A stretch of DNA of 64,000 nucleotides, taken from the NCBI GenBank assembly GCA_018136815.1, contig CM030933.1, forward strand, positions 7,231,137-7,295,136. The letters are read 5' to 3'. The position numbers were made by a program, and so were the translations under genes. The notes beneath the pieces were generated by a model, which was not told the origin of the DNA, ran no database searches, and worked only from the letters and a program-made list of their open reading frames with translations. Positions 20,575 through 31,900 of the stretch are shown here, piece by piece (position 1 is the stretch's first letter; each line of letters begins with the position of its first letter). Source of the stretch: Isochrysis galbana. Its lineage: Eukaryota; Haptophyta; Isochrysidales; Isochrysidaceae.

Positions 20575-20770
20575 GCCGGGAGAATAAGAATAAGTTTCTA
20601 ATACCCGGATATTCCGAATATCTGGCATATCTGGCATGTCTGCCCGACTATCAGTATCTATCTGGATATTCCTAATGAGCTCCAGAGGTATCCGGATACT
20701 ATCTGGATACCAAATCTGAACTCCAACCAGATATCCAGATTGCTCAAATCAAACCTGTTACGGGTCTTAC
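20575..20770. other. AT-richer block with repeated ATCTGGATA half-sites
   Basis: Contains GGATATTCCGAATATCTGG, ATCTGGATATTCC, GGTATCCGGATACTATCTGGATACC and CCAGATATCCAGAT. These are overlapping inverted repeats built on GGATA/TATCC. No ORF. A similar GATATTTGG-rich block is at 37495-37590. Confidence 0.5.
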
Positions 20771-20789
20771 TCTCTTCCCTGCGGCTCTG

Positions 20790-22170
20790 GCCCATGGCGC
20801 GCGCCTGCGGCCTGCGGCCCCTCTTCCCTCTTCAAGTCCCCAGGAGGCCTGCAGGGGCCCGGGAGCACAACTCAGGGGACAGGTGGGCAGTGGGCAGGTG
20901 AGGCTGGGGCATGGCCCTGGCCCCTCCTGCCTGCCTCCCTCGTTGGCTCTCGAGCCCTTGCCGGTCGACTGGAGCTGGCTGGGGGCTCCTGATCAGGGGG
21001 GCCAAGGGGGGGGAGGGGTTGGTCAGAGCGAGAAACAGGCCAACGCGGGCCAGGGCGTGCGATCTGTGCCCGACTCTCAGGGAGATTCAAATAAAATAAT
21101 TAATGTTATATCCTAGCCAACCCCACTAGCTAATTGGACACAACTTTTCCGTCCCGGAATCCCGCCATGCCTGACGAGCCAGGTGTCCGAGTGCTACCGG
21201 GGGGAGGGGGCACTGCCCCCTCCCCTCGATATTTGTCCTCCCCCCAGTGCACGCACCGACCCCGCGCACCCCAGCACGTCCTCTCCTCGAGTCCACGCTG
21301 GGGGAAAACCCCTTTCGGGTAAAAGCAACGCGGGGGGGGGGGGGCACTCGTGAATAGGGGCCCAGGAGCGCTAATCTCTCCTCGCCGAAGCGAGTGGCCG
21401 CGGCGAGCCGCGGCCCTTCCCTCCTGGCTCTGGCGCCCCCGTCTTCTCTTACCCAAACGGGGCGAGAAGACACGTTTCTGCCGGAGGGGAGAGCTGCCGC
21501 TCCCCCCTCCCCTCCCTCTTCCCTTTTCCTCCTCTCTTCCCTGCGGCGGGGGCCCATGGCGCGCGCCTGCGGCCCCTCTTCAGGTCCCCAGGAGGCCGGC
21601 AGGGGCCAGGGAGCGCAGCTCAGGGGGCAGGTGAGGCTGGGGCATGGCCCTGGCCCCTCCTGCCTCTCCCTCGCTGGCCCTCGAGCCCCTGCCAGTCGAC
21701 TGGAGCTGGCTGGGGGGTCCTGATCAGGGGGGCCCAGGGGGAGGAGGGGCTGGTCAGAGGGATGGGCAGGCCACGACGGGCCAGGGCGGGCGAGTCAGGC
21801 GGGCCTGTGGGGAGAGGAATGGGTCAGCAGGGCTGTGTGCTCCTGGCAAGCCATCAGGCGTGCCAGGAGAGTGGGTGGTTCCTCCCCCATGGCAGGGGAG
21901 GAGTGGAGAGAGAGGGGGGCTCGTGCCCCCCCATGGGCGAACTAAGTATAAACTTAGTTGACTCTCAAGGAGATTCTGGGCAGTCTGGGTGAGTCCCCCC
22001 TACATGCCAAGAGCCAAGAGGCAGCGCAGGGGCAGAGGGGCAGGGGGGTGGATGGATGGGGTTCTCGCCCCCCATGAGGGGAGTCGAGAGAGTGGGGGGG
22101 GCGCGAGGCCCCCTCCATGGCGACCAATCATAAGATTAGTGATGCGAGTGATATGTTGTTATATGTCGAA
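20790..22170 (+). repeat. Cluster of GC-rich retroposon-family copies
   Basis: At least two related segments (about 20790-21060 and 21540-21960) share CATGGCGCGCGCCTGCGGCCC, CAGCTCAGG(G)GG-CAGGTGAGGCTGGGGC, CTCGAGCCC-TGCC-GTCGACTGGAGCTGGCTGGGG and CCATGGCAGGGGAGGA. They resemble the retroposon at 38262-39190 and the copy at 40860-41270. The second copy ends in the dyad ACTAAGTATAAACTTAGTTG (21941-21960). Open frames through them have no domain. Confidence 0.65.
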
Positions 22171-22260
22171 AGCGTAAGCTTACACTACCTTATAATCATC
22201 ATAACATTACAATACCATTATAATACACTAACCTCGCTGACGATCTGACGATATTGAACT

Positions 22261-22303
22261 TGATATCAGGCTGATATCAGGCTGATATCAGGCTGACATC
22301 AGG
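22261..22303 (+). repeat. Short tandem repeat of CTGATATCAGG
   Basis: Four consecutive units, the last changed to CTGACATCAGG, about 380 bp upstream of the MBD-like gene start. Each unit is itself palindromic (TGATATCA). Confidence 0.8.
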
Positions 22304-22682
22304 TATAAGGCCGGCGAGACCTTACGACCTGATACCTGACGTCCCATCCGGGGTGCCGTGAGTTGGGTGTGTTCGCGGCGCAGCCGCGGGGTGCGGATCG
22401 TTGTTTCGTTTATCGTTTGGTCGAGCGCCGCGCGAGGAAAAATTTTTAAGGTTTTTGACAGTGTTCACTTTCACTTTGGGGGTCGAGGGAGTAGTAGGTA
22501 GTTGACTATGTTCAAACGGTCAATAAGTTTGAGTTGAGTTTGCGTTCGACATTTTTAGAGTACTCATCTCTCATCTCTCTCGTCTCTGGAGCTTTAGAGG
22601 AGAGTAGAGTAGAGAGGAAAAGATCTGGTTTTCAGAGAGAGGAATAGAGAACTCTAATAATAAAACGTGAGAGCGGGCCGGC

Positions 22683-23837
22683 ATGGACATGATGGCCGAG
22701 AAGGTGCACGAGGCCGAGGAGGTGCCCGACCAGGAGGACGCGGGGCTCGATCAGGGCGTGACACAGAGCCAGCAGCGATTGGAACCAGAGGATGCCAAGC
22801 TATGCTGCCACCTGATGCAGCACGAAGGTGGCGCCTTCGGCTGCACACTCGCTGCAGGTCACTCCGGTGACCACAACACACCGGTCGGAGACAAGCGATC
22901 GCGTGTACGACAAGCACCGGTCAGGCTAGAGCCTGAAGGCCGTCGAAACCCGAAAAGGCGTGCCAGCATGAAAGCTGCTGCTATCAAAGCGGAACCGACG
23001 GGAAAGTCTGAGATAGAGGGGCGGCGCTATTCGATGAGATGTACCTCGAACACTGCGGTCTCTCTTATTGCTCAAACAAAGAATCCGGCAAAAGAGCCTC
23101 AACCGCCTGCGTCAACCGTAGCTTCGAAAAAAAAGCCGTTAGAGAGTGCGGAAGAAGCCGTTGTACGTGGATATTTCGAGAAACCAGCCAAGGAGGTTGA
23201 CAAGAAGCTGTTCGAGGGAGCTGCTGCTGCTGGCTGGAGGGTCACCGAGCAGTGGTTAGGGGGTGGCCATGGCATGGGCAAATGGTTCTACTTCGCTCCC
23301 GATGGGACCCGATACAAGAGCGCGACCGATGCTATGACACATCAAAACAAGAGCCAAAATGATGAGGATTCCCATACTTCCGGCGTGGCCGAGTTCGACG
23401 TCGGTGTGCATGGCCATGCTTCTATTGCCTCTTCCGCAGCTGGAACTTGCCTCGCCATATGGGAGGAAAGAAATCCTGAACACGGATATCCTAACGTATC
23501 GGATGAAAAGGACGAAGGTGAAAGTGACTGGGATGCAAGAGATTCTGATTCAAATTCTGCTTTTCAAGGGGATAGCGAGCTACTAGAGGAAAGCACAAAC
23601 CCCAATGCCACTGATGTGGAGAGAGCTTTGCGATACAGATTGGCGCAGATGGAAGTGCGAGCCAAGAAGTGGGAGAAGCAAGCGCGACAATACCACGGAA
23701 TGCTTGTGAAAGCGCATAAGGATGGCCGACGCCTTTACCCCATCGCCGCGGGTGCGGTCACCACAGCAGGTGGTGTACTTCCTGTCCCGTTGTCGTTGCG
23801 ACAACTTCATGTCGAACCGATTCCCGACATACTATAG
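22683..23837 (+). CDS. MBD-like domain protein with N-terminal Cys/His motif
   Basis: Single-exon 384-residue protein. Residues 41-66 carry a Cys/His pattern (CCHLMQHEGGAFGCTLAAGH, then GDH) that could bind zinc, followed by a basic Arg/Lys segment (70-95). Residues about 178-220 (AAAAGWRVTEQWLGGGHGMGKWFYFAPDGTRYKS) resemble the methyl-CpG-binding (MBD/TAM) fold, with GW..., GK.(F/Y)YF.PDG and the R(Y/F)(K/R)S end. The rest is acidic and disordered, with a likely coiled coil at about 320-350. If the MBD assignment holds, it would read DNA methylation or act as a chromatin adaptor in the nucleus. Key MBD residues were judged by eye only. Confidence 0.6.
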   Translation: MDMMAEKVHEAEEVPDQEDAGLDQGVTQSQQRLEPEDAKLCCHLMQHEGGAFGCTLAAGHSGDHNTPVGDKRSRVRQAPVRLEPEGRRNPKRRASMKAAAIKAEPTGKSEIEGRRYSMRCTSNTAVSLIAQTKNPAKEPQPPASTVASKKKPLESAEEAVVRGYFEKPAKEVDKKLFEGAAAAGWRVTEQWLGGGHGMGKWFYFAPDGTRYKSATDAMTHQNKSQNDEDSHTSGVAEFDVGVHGHASIASSAAGTCLAIWEERNPEHGYPNVSDEKDEGESDWDARDSDSNSAFQGDSELLEESTNPNATDVERALRYRLAQMEVRAKKWEKQARQYHGMLVKAHKDGRRLYPIAAGAVTTAGGVLPVPLSLRQLHVEPIPDIL

Positions 23838-24562
23838 ATAAGTCTAAGTCTACTTGCGGCAAAAGGCGTTCGTTATGGCTGCTGTGCGGTGCAATCGACG
23901 GTCTTATGGTGGGAAACATGCTTAATGGTTGCGGCCTGTTGACTGTGAGCCATGCCAGCCCACGTCGATCGAGGGATTGCGTAGAGCAACACTTATTATT
24001 GCAGAAGGCTCAAAGTCAAAGTCATTCAAAAGAATTATTGCGGGTAGGGGGAGTCCGTCCCTGCGCCCGAGAGGGCCGGTTCCTCCTCTCGCCCACCGGG
24101 ATCTCCCGAAGATCCGTTTCGGTTTCGGCCGAAGGCCCACCTCAGCGGCCTCTTCCTCTCTCCCCCCCCCCCTCCCCTTTTCGGTATCCCACGAGAGCCA
24201 TTGCCATGCCGCGGGGGGAGAGCCCCCTCGTTTCCCCGCACGGTCCCTAGCTCCCCCTTCCTTGTTTCTTACCCATCCCGCAACTAAGTTTATGCTTAGT
24301 TCGCCCATTGGGGAGCACGAGCCCACCTCTCTCTCCACTCCTCAAGTCGCGTTCCGTCAAAAGAGGGCCAGGTTATTATTTTTTTCCACCCAGATGTGCA
24401 TGTTTTCTTTTTCAACCAGTCTCAAATAACGCTATTTAAGGAAGCTAACCCAAAACACGCCACTACATGGAGCGCACGTGGGCGCTGCTGCTCGACAAGC
24501 CGGTGGGCAGTGTCGCCCCTCTGCGCAGCGCGAGCCACGCGTGTCCTCCCACCGGATGCGCG
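23838..24562. other. Intergenic repeats, no gene seen
   Basis: 23990-24300 is a GC-rich repeat segment ending in the dyad CAACTAAGTTTATGCTTAGTTCG (24287-24305 region), like other retroposon-family ends. The GCGTTCCGTC motif is at 24349. 24461-24560 starts CATGGAGCGCACGTGGGCGCTGCTGCT, reminiscent of 569-672 and 19879. Confidence 0.5.
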
Positions 24563-25321
24563 TCACTGCCTTGAGGATGCCCCCCCCCCGACAGCGTGGG
24601 GCAAGGGCGTGGCGTCACTCGATAGGCAGTCACCACTCCCAGCCCGCCGAAAAAAAAATATAGGGTATGTTTGGACCCCCCCCCCCTCCAATATGTCAAA
24701 TACTCTCAACATGTCCGATCCCGAAGTCGCCTCTTCTGCCAGGACGCGAGGGCGTGGGGCGGTCGGGACCGCGGCGACACGATCGAGGGTGGCTCGGTAG
24801 GGCTCGTAGGCCCCCTCCGAGTCAGATGGCAACGGTGGGGCGGCCTCCTCCGCCTCCGAGAGGGGAGGATATGCCTCAACAGCCTCTTCCATGCAGATTT
24901 CAGTGAGAGCGGGCCCATGCCCGCTCTCCACAGCATCGGAGGGCGATGGGGGTGGTGATGGAGGCGCGGCGCCGGCCTCGAATGGGCGATAGACGGCGTT
25001 AGCCGCGAGCTCGGCCTCTGAGGAGGCGCGGTCTTCGGGAGTGGTTGTGGGCAGAGCGGGCATGAGGCCCGCTTCTGCAGGAGGAGGGGCCTTGGGCCCC
25101 TTTGGCGGGCCCTGCGCGGGACGCGTCGACTTAGATTCTACACCTGACGGATCGAGCATGACCACGGGCCCGATATGCGATGATTCGGAAGGGAGACGAT
25201 CGGCGGAAGGCGCGGCGAAGGTGGCCGGGAGTGATGGAATGATGGGCTGGACCACCTCCTCAGCAGAGGAAGGCGGGAGGACGGGCTTGGGCGAGGGCGA
25301 GCGCGACGACGGAGCGGACAT
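24563..25321 (-). pseudogene. Probable LTR-element gag-like fragment, Pro/Ser-rich
   Basis: The frame from ATG 25321 encodes 252 residues starting MSAPSSRSPSPKPVLPPSSA. They are rich in Pro, Ser, Ala and Glu with no known domain. A run of TCTCGTTC-type pyrimidine repeats precedes it, and 180-680 bp further upstream lies an LTR-like sequence whose outer edge is TGTCGCATCCGCGATCGACC (25979-25998, minus strand). That layout (LTR, leader, acidic Ser/Pro-rich ORF) fits the gag start of a Ty3-type element. The zinc knuckle and pol are missing. Confidence 0.4.
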
Positions 25322-25449
25322 GGCTGGGCGGATCGGGATGGATAGGCTAGGGCTGAGGGAGTGGAGAGGTTTGGTGTTGAGGTAGTGTTGAGAACGAGGG
25401 ACGAGAACGGGAACGAGGACGAGAACGAGAGCGACGAACGAAGAACGAC

Positions 25450-25998
25450 ACATGACAGACGGCCAGAGTCCGATGGACCGACGAGATGACACTACACTCA
25501 CGTCAACACTCTCCACACTAACGTATCCTTATCACGGAACGCACAGGAACCTGCTGACAGCCCGAACAAGGAAGAGAATGCCGACAAGAGAGCGACGGGG
25601 CGACGGACGATCCGACGGGGCGACAGTTACACACAGGACACAGGAATAAGGAGGGAATCTTTCGAAGACCCTTAAGTGAGTTGATGAAGACCGAAGTAAA
25701 ACAGCGCCACGATATAATCCAACGGCCAACACCTGAGGGGGAATCAGGGTCACACAAGGGGGCGGTTCCTTGCACCGGCGATACCTGAACGCGCGACTTA
25801 GCCTAAAAACGCGAGGAGCACGCAAGGAGGTAAGCCAAGTGAGGGGCAAGCAGGCGACAAGGGAGGCGACAAAGGAGGCGAGGGCAACAAGGGCGAATGG
25901 GCGAATGTAGGATCCTGCGACGGTGACTAGTGACTAGCCTGCAAGGAGGGGACATAGAAACGCAGACAACTTCTAAAACAAAAAGGTCGATCGCGGAT
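25450..25998 (-). repeat. LTR-like sequence, element edge TGTCGCATCCGCG
   Basis: The minus-strand start TGTCGCATCCGCGATCGACC is shared exactly with 40518-40537 (+) and closely with 52317 (+). LTRs at 3885, 54137 and 55660 start TGTCGCATTC on the minus strand. No polypurine tract precedes it, as expected for a 5' or solo LTR. The inner boundary near 25450-25500 is a guess. Confidence 0.5.
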
Positions 25999-26476
25999 GC
26001 GACAGTAGTGTAATAAAGGGAGTGAGTGTTCTGGGGTATAGGTATAGGCGATGGCGTGAGTCGGTACCGTGAGTGCGTGGTCTTTATAGCTAGCGGTAGT
26101 AGCCTGAATCTTCAAATGTTTTTTTTTACGGTCTTTCTAGACCTCACCCGCTGTCTTTCACATCTAGGCCCCCCACCCCGCCTTGCGCCTTGCCCCGTGC
26201 GGTGTGGATCCGTTGGTTCACATTTTGTTTTGCGCCGGCCGACGGTTGACATGATGTTTCCGGTAAGCTTCCTTTGTCTCCTAGCCTCGCCTCCCCCCCC
26301 CCCCCGACGTCTATTCGTAGAACGAACTCAGGACAGAGAGGGACGCCCCCTTCCCCACCATTCACTCTCTAAAGGAAAGGACAAAAGAGGTCTATTTCTC
26401 TCTGCGGACTATCTGCGGGTGGGTCTCGAGCTGGCCGTCCCGTCCCGTCCCGTCGAGGGAGCGTGCGAGGGTTGGC

Positions 26477-27700
26477 ATGCCCAGAGCTTGGCTGGTGGTG
26501 AGTCTCCCTCTCGCTGTGGCCGGGGGCTTGGCATCAGCGTCGATTTACGCCACCTCTCCTGCTTTCACCGATCGCACTACGGTCGGCACATTGGATCTGC
26601 CCTCGATGGGCGTCGGCACCATCGCGTGGCAAGGCCGCTCCGAAGAAGACATGGCGCGCATTGCTGGTGTTGCAGCGGCAGCCAAAGCGCGTGGCCTCGA
26701 CTTCTTCGACACAGCTGAGCGATACGGTGCATCTCCACTCTCTCTGATCCCCGCTACGCTGGCCGGAATCGGTCTCCCCATTGACAAATCTTACTTGGGG
26801 GGAGACGGCGAGACAAACTTGGCGACCTGGGCAGGCCGTGAGAGCAAGGTTGCGACAAAATTCACACCCACGCCAACACGGCGGCAGGCGTCAGATGTGG
26901 TCGATGCAGCGCGTGCATCACGCGACCGCTTGGGTGTACAGTCCATCGACCTCTATCAGCTTCACATGCCAGACATCATTCAGCCGCTCAAACCATTTGG
27001 CATCGTGGATGCGAAAGATGAGATCTACTGGGATGGATTGGCTGAATGCTACAAGTTGGGGCTGGTCAAGAACGTTGGCGTCTCAAACTACGGCCCCACA
27101 ATGCTAGAACGTGCTCAGGAACATTTGGCTCGTCGTGGTGTGCCTCTCGCTTCAAACCAGATTGCATTCAACCTTATTTGCCGCCGCGACGGAAACATTG
27201 CCACTCTTGAAAAGGGTAGAGCGCTTGGCGTGAAGACCCTTGCCTACTACCCCTTGGCTATGGGTCTTCTCACCGGGAAACTAGTTTCTTCCAATCTCCG
27301 CGGAGCGGTGCTTGCAAAGAAGATTTCGCCTCAGCGGGCTGCGGATCTCTGTAGATATCTTGATGGAGGATCTGGAGGGACTGCTGGGGAGATATCATCC
27401 GGAGGAATTCGACCTGTCCTTGCTGCTCTGACTGAAGTTGCTGCAGCTCGTAGCAAGACTCCAGCGCAGGTCGCCCTCAACTGGATCCTTTGCAAGGGCG
27501 CACTGCCGATCGTCGGCGCATCGTCTCTCACCCAGATCGAAGATAACGTGGATTCCTTAGGTTGGCGCCTAAGCGAGCAGGAAGTTTCCATGCTTGATGT
27601 AGCAGCCGATGCATTGTCATTTGATTTTAAGGGATGCGGGTTTCAAACCACAGACTCCAAATTTGTTGGCTACGGGTTCGAGCGATGGACCCTACACTAG
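26477..27700 (+). CDS. Aldo/keto reductase with N-terminal targeting segment
   Basis: NAD(P)H-dependent oxidoreductase of the AKR superfamily; substrate unknown. The single-exon 407-residue product begins with a hydrophobic leader (MPRAWLVVSLPLAVAGGLASASI), suggesting secretion or organelle targeting. The TIM barrel follows, with the complete catalytic tetrad: Asp78 (LDFFDTAERYG), Tyr83, Lys128 (SKVATKF) and His163 (LYQLHMPD). GVSNYG, SNQIAFNL and the cofactor-binding NWILCKGALPIVGASSLTQIEDN are all present. The fold resembles plant plastid pyridoxal-reductase-type AKRs, which I offer only as a direction. The domain is full-length. Confidence 0.92.
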   Translation: MPRAWLVVSLPLAVAGGLASASIYATSPAFTDRTTVGTLDLPSMGVGTIAWQGRSEEDMARIAGVAAAAKARGLDFFDTAERYGASPLSLIPATLAGIGLPIDKSYLGGDGETNLATWAGRESKVATKFTPTPTRRQASDVVDAARASRDRLGVQSIDLYQLHMPDIIQPLKPFGIVDAKDEIYWDGLAECYKLGLVKNVGVSNYGPTMLERAQEHLARRGVPLASNQIAFNLICRRDGNIATLEKGRALGVKTLAYYPLAMGLLTGKLVSSNLRGAVLAKKISPQRAADLCRYLDGGSGGTAGEISSGGIRPVLAALTEVAAARSKTPAQVALNWILCKGALPIVGASSLTQIEDNVDSLGWRLSEQEVSMLDVAADALSFDFKGCGFQTTDSKFVGYGFERWTLH

Positions 27701-28315
27701 AAATTTGATTCGACAGCCTGTGGTGCTTTCTACAAACCATCCACCATAGCTCGTGCACTTGCGGGCGTGCTTTTTGTTGCTATGGTGCTACTAGAGCCGA
27801 GCTGCACGAGGGCTTTACCTGTTAGCTTGGGTGGGCTAGGGGACTCTTTCCTCTTCGGCAGTTGTGCTTAGCAATTGTCGATTTCTAGGTGCCCCAACGA
27901 GCGCGTTTGCTCACACTGTGATTCGCCGAAGTATCGCCAGGCATTGAGTGAAGAGGTTGAAACCTTAAGTCAATTTTTTCGGCAGTACCCGGTACCCTTT
28001 GCCCTTTGAAAGTAGTAAGTGTAGGGTGTGAGGTGGGCTGCTAAAAAAAAGTTCTTGATATTCCCGTAACACACATGCGATCCTATGTCCTATGTTGTAA
28101 TCACGCAACTAAGTTTGTTTATGTTTATACTTGGTTCACCCATGGGGGGGGCACGAGGCACGAGACCCTCCGTCTCTCCACCCTTCCCCTGTTGGGATGT
28201 CCGTTCCAGGAAGCGCTCCCCAGCTCCCCAGCACGGAAGTTCTCACCCTAGCCAAAAGCCTGGGAGTGACACACATGTGGAAAGCACCCCGGAAACAATA
28301 TTTTAGATTTTAGAC
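27701..28315. other. 3' flank of the reductase, no gene seen
   Basis: No ORF with domain content. 28100-28145 contains an AACTAAGTTTG...TTATACTTGGTTCACCCATGG dyad, like the retroposon-family ends at 21941 and 24287. 28200-28315 may belong to the LINE fragment that follows. Confidence 0.5.
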
Positions 28316-28660
28316 GGGATGAGAGACACGGCTACAACCGCCCAGGTGGGCGTGGGGAGACAACCCAAGAAAAGGATAGACACGGGCGACTTGAGACCCG
28401 TTTATGATAAAAACGACAAAGGTGGGCTCAGACCCAGCGTGGAGCTGAAAGAATTAGAATTAGCCACCAGGCTCCAGGCTGAAGATAGCACACGTTGTCG
28501 AGGAGAGAGAGAGAGGAGACCAAGGAGCAAAGTAACAAAGGCGAATGAGCCACGGACACAGCAGATAAGGGACAATTAGGAACACACGCGAGCCCGACGG
28601 AAACATCGCACCCGACACATACCCGAGCGGGCACATACAACAAAATAACAAATCAACAGG
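28316..28660 (+). pseudogene. LINE 3'-end fragment (GRQPKKRID tail)
   Basis: The frame 28319-28579 contains VGRQPKKRIDTGDLRPVYDKND, matching the LINE C-terminal tail at 3948-4010 (GRQPKKRMDTNDFRPLFD). No upstream RT sequence is attached, so only the extreme 3' end inserted. Confidence 0.65.
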
Positions 28661-28926
28661 CCCGCCCGGACCCCAAACTCCGAACCAGGCCTTAGGTAGT
28701 AGGTAGTGTACCAAGGCCGGACCCCGGAAACCGATGAAAAAGGAATGAAGGGGGGCAGGGAAGGAGGTGGAGGGAGGGAAGAATAAGGGCGGTGTTTGCT
28801 ATTGAGGGGAAGTCCAGAAACTGGTAGGTGTGTAGCCCAGAATCTTCAGATGTTTTTTTTTACTACAACACTACTACTACTTTTAAAGACCTCTCACAGT
28901 GGCGGCCGGCGCGGTGGGTGGAAGTG

Positions 28927-31900
28927 ATGGCGGTGGCTCCTTCTCCGCTGAGCGACCAGCTCGCGGAGCTCGTCACGCTTATCGTTGTGCCGAAGGACTG
29001 GTACTCGCACGCGCTGGAGGGGCTGCACGTGCTTCGGCGTCAGTACCCGCGCGTCCACTTGCTCTACTGCCTCTCGAGCCCTTGCCCAGCGGAGCTTGAG
29101 GTGGAACTCCATGCGGAGAGTGAGCGGAGCAGCACGCTGACTGTGCTGCGTAGCGAGCCGCTCGCCTCGCCTTACGAGATGCGCCAGGCGGCCGCCGCAC
29201 GGGTGACCACGCCCTACTATGCCGTCTTGGGCAACGATACGTGGGGCGACGAAGGCTGGCTCGAGAAGCTGGTTGAGACGGCCGAGGCCGAACCAACCGC
29301 TGCGGTCATCCAGCCTCTCATCCTGGAGCGCTCGGTCACGCACAACGACACACTGCACGTCTGGTGGAATCCAATCCGGTTGATAGCTACCAGGCGCGGT
29401 GACATCCTCTCGACCTCTTTTGACAACGCCATGGTGCGTTTGAAGCCTCCTGAGCTACAAAAGATATTGCGGCCACGTTGTGAGCTAGCCTTCATTGAAG
29501 ACCACGCCCTGCTTGTTCGTACAGCCGCATTCCCCACCCATAAGCCCCCGCTGTGGGATGCGCGCGCATCTGCACGCCGGGAATTCTTCGACCTCGCGTG
29601 GACTGTGGCGGCGTCGGGACACCGCGCAATCCTAGAACCTTATGCCGTCGTGACATATCGGAAGGTCCGCCCGCTCAAAGTCGACGATCTCGCCTTCTTT
29701 GTGGCTCGTCGACACGACGAGGCGTGCGTGCGTGCAATGACGTACCTCGATCGTAAATGGCGCATATGCACTCGCATGGATCGGTGGCACGAGTCTCACC
29801 GTGATGAGGCGCTGACTGGAACCGTCTTCGAAGGCGCCGCTCTCCCCTACGACATGATGGGCAGCTTGCGCCTCGTACTTTGCTTGCTCGGGCTTCTTGG
29901 AATGAATCGCTTCCGAATGCACTGGTGCTCTTCAGAAGAGATGGTCTCGCGCAAACCCACCTCCCGACGATCATGCGCCCCTTCCTCGAGGACTGCGAGC
30001 TCTAGTCTTTGTGCTGACGACGCTTGCACCGAGGGTGATGAGGAACAACGGTGGCAAGATGAGATGGACGTAGTAGGTGCACTGCGCGCGGTCGATGGAT
30101 TCGTCTCGAATGCCGGGACTGATCGGCGGGGCCGATGCTGCTTGGGCATCGACGCGAGCCAATCTCGCATTGACGTGCGCCACCTACATACGGATGAGAG
30201 CGCAGTGTACTCTCCATTCTCGATGCTAATAGGCGGAGAGAAGGCTCACAATGCAATGGCAAATGATTTAGAGACGGTACCTTCCCTCTCCTCACTATCG
30301 TATTCCGGAGTCGTGCTCTTGCAGCCATGCAGTTTGATTGCCGAGGAGGACCAGGCTCTACGCCAGCTAGAAGAGCTGAGCGTCATCCCTTATTCCTCTT
30401 TCGCCCTATTTTGCCTTCACGGGGTGAAGAGGCGATCCTTCTTGAGCGATGTGCTCGTGCCGCTTGCTTCAGCGTGTTTCAGGGCCGGTGCCTCGGCGGC
30501 ACGGGGAGCTGGGGGCACCGATGAGCGACTAGACATTTGGCTCTGGCTTCGTGATGCGGCCGGCGCCACTGAGCGGGTGAAGAATCGGCTCGCCACCATT
30601 TGTACAGTGCAGGGGGCACAGCTCTCTGCCGTGTGGAACGAGGCGTCGCCGGCAGCGCTCCTACGACTAGCATGGCCCTTGCAGTTGGTACGATGGGCAT
30701 ACAAACCGCTGCGTGTAGATGAACTTATTCATGCCATGAGCGCAATCGAGACGCGCACGCAAGTCGGCTCTCGCTGCCAGTCTACGACGATGGAATGGGG
30801 CCGACAGCTCAAGTCGCGGATAGTCCGGGCACTTCGATTATCATCTCGTCGCCCTTTGTCCCGACGTGCAACTCTCGTCTTGTGCAACCCATTTATGCCA
30901 GAAAGCACCATCTCTCTCGAATTCGTGGTGCGGCCCACCGCCGTTGCTGCGCGCTGGTTGCAACAACTTGAGTTCCTGCAGAGGAGGAGGATCGGCATCA
31001 AATATCGTCGGCGTTTCTATGCGTTCCCACACGACGAGCGCACTCTCGCATCGGTCGCTTCGGAACTTACTGCTGCAGCTGCGGTCCTCAATGCTTGGGT
31101 CCCTGGGGTCGTTCCCGAGCATCTTCTCCAAGGCCGAGCGTGCCACATCGCAATACCGCAACTGGTCCAAGAAGACTGCACTACAAGGACTCCTGAGATT
31201 TCAACTGAAAGGCCACAGCTAGCAATGGGTGGGGAAATGATGTATGGCGATGGCCAAGCTCGCGAGTGGGAGGGTGGCTACTCACAGCTCCAACTTAATG
31301 CATTGCACAAAGTATTTGAAGATCTTCGAGGTTCCATTGAGGCCCCAGCGGTCTTCTTCGTCAATGCGCCACTCTGCGTGCAAGAAGCCTTGGAGGATTT
31401 CAATTTACACATCCACCGGCTTGAGGACATGCATCGCCAGCGGGAGCGGATAGAGAAAGGGCAACCAACCACTCCACGCGTGACGGTTGCATTTGAACAT
31501 GGGAGACCACGCATCCCATTACTCGACTGCGACCTTCAGCACTTCAGTGTTCAGATGAGCTTTGGTACTCTCTACCTCAATTATTGTGTAGTGGGCAAGC
31601 ATCTACTTGAGCTTTTCCAAGATGACGATGACGCATGTGGTGGGGACAACGTGCGGCCGCAACGAATGATGAGCGCCGACGTTCAAGGCTACTTTGGTCC
31701 GAGCATGAGCGACGAGGAGGCCTCGCTGCGCCTCGCTAACTTTTTTGACTGGCTTAGAGCTTCTCCGGAGCGGCGTGCACGCTGGGGAGCACTTGACGAG
31801 AAACTTTGTCTTGGCAGGATCCCCGTGGCAGATCTTGACCGCGACTGTCACGCACTGGAAGGGTTGTCCGAGCCTGAGATTGTGGAGTTGATTGGCAGGC

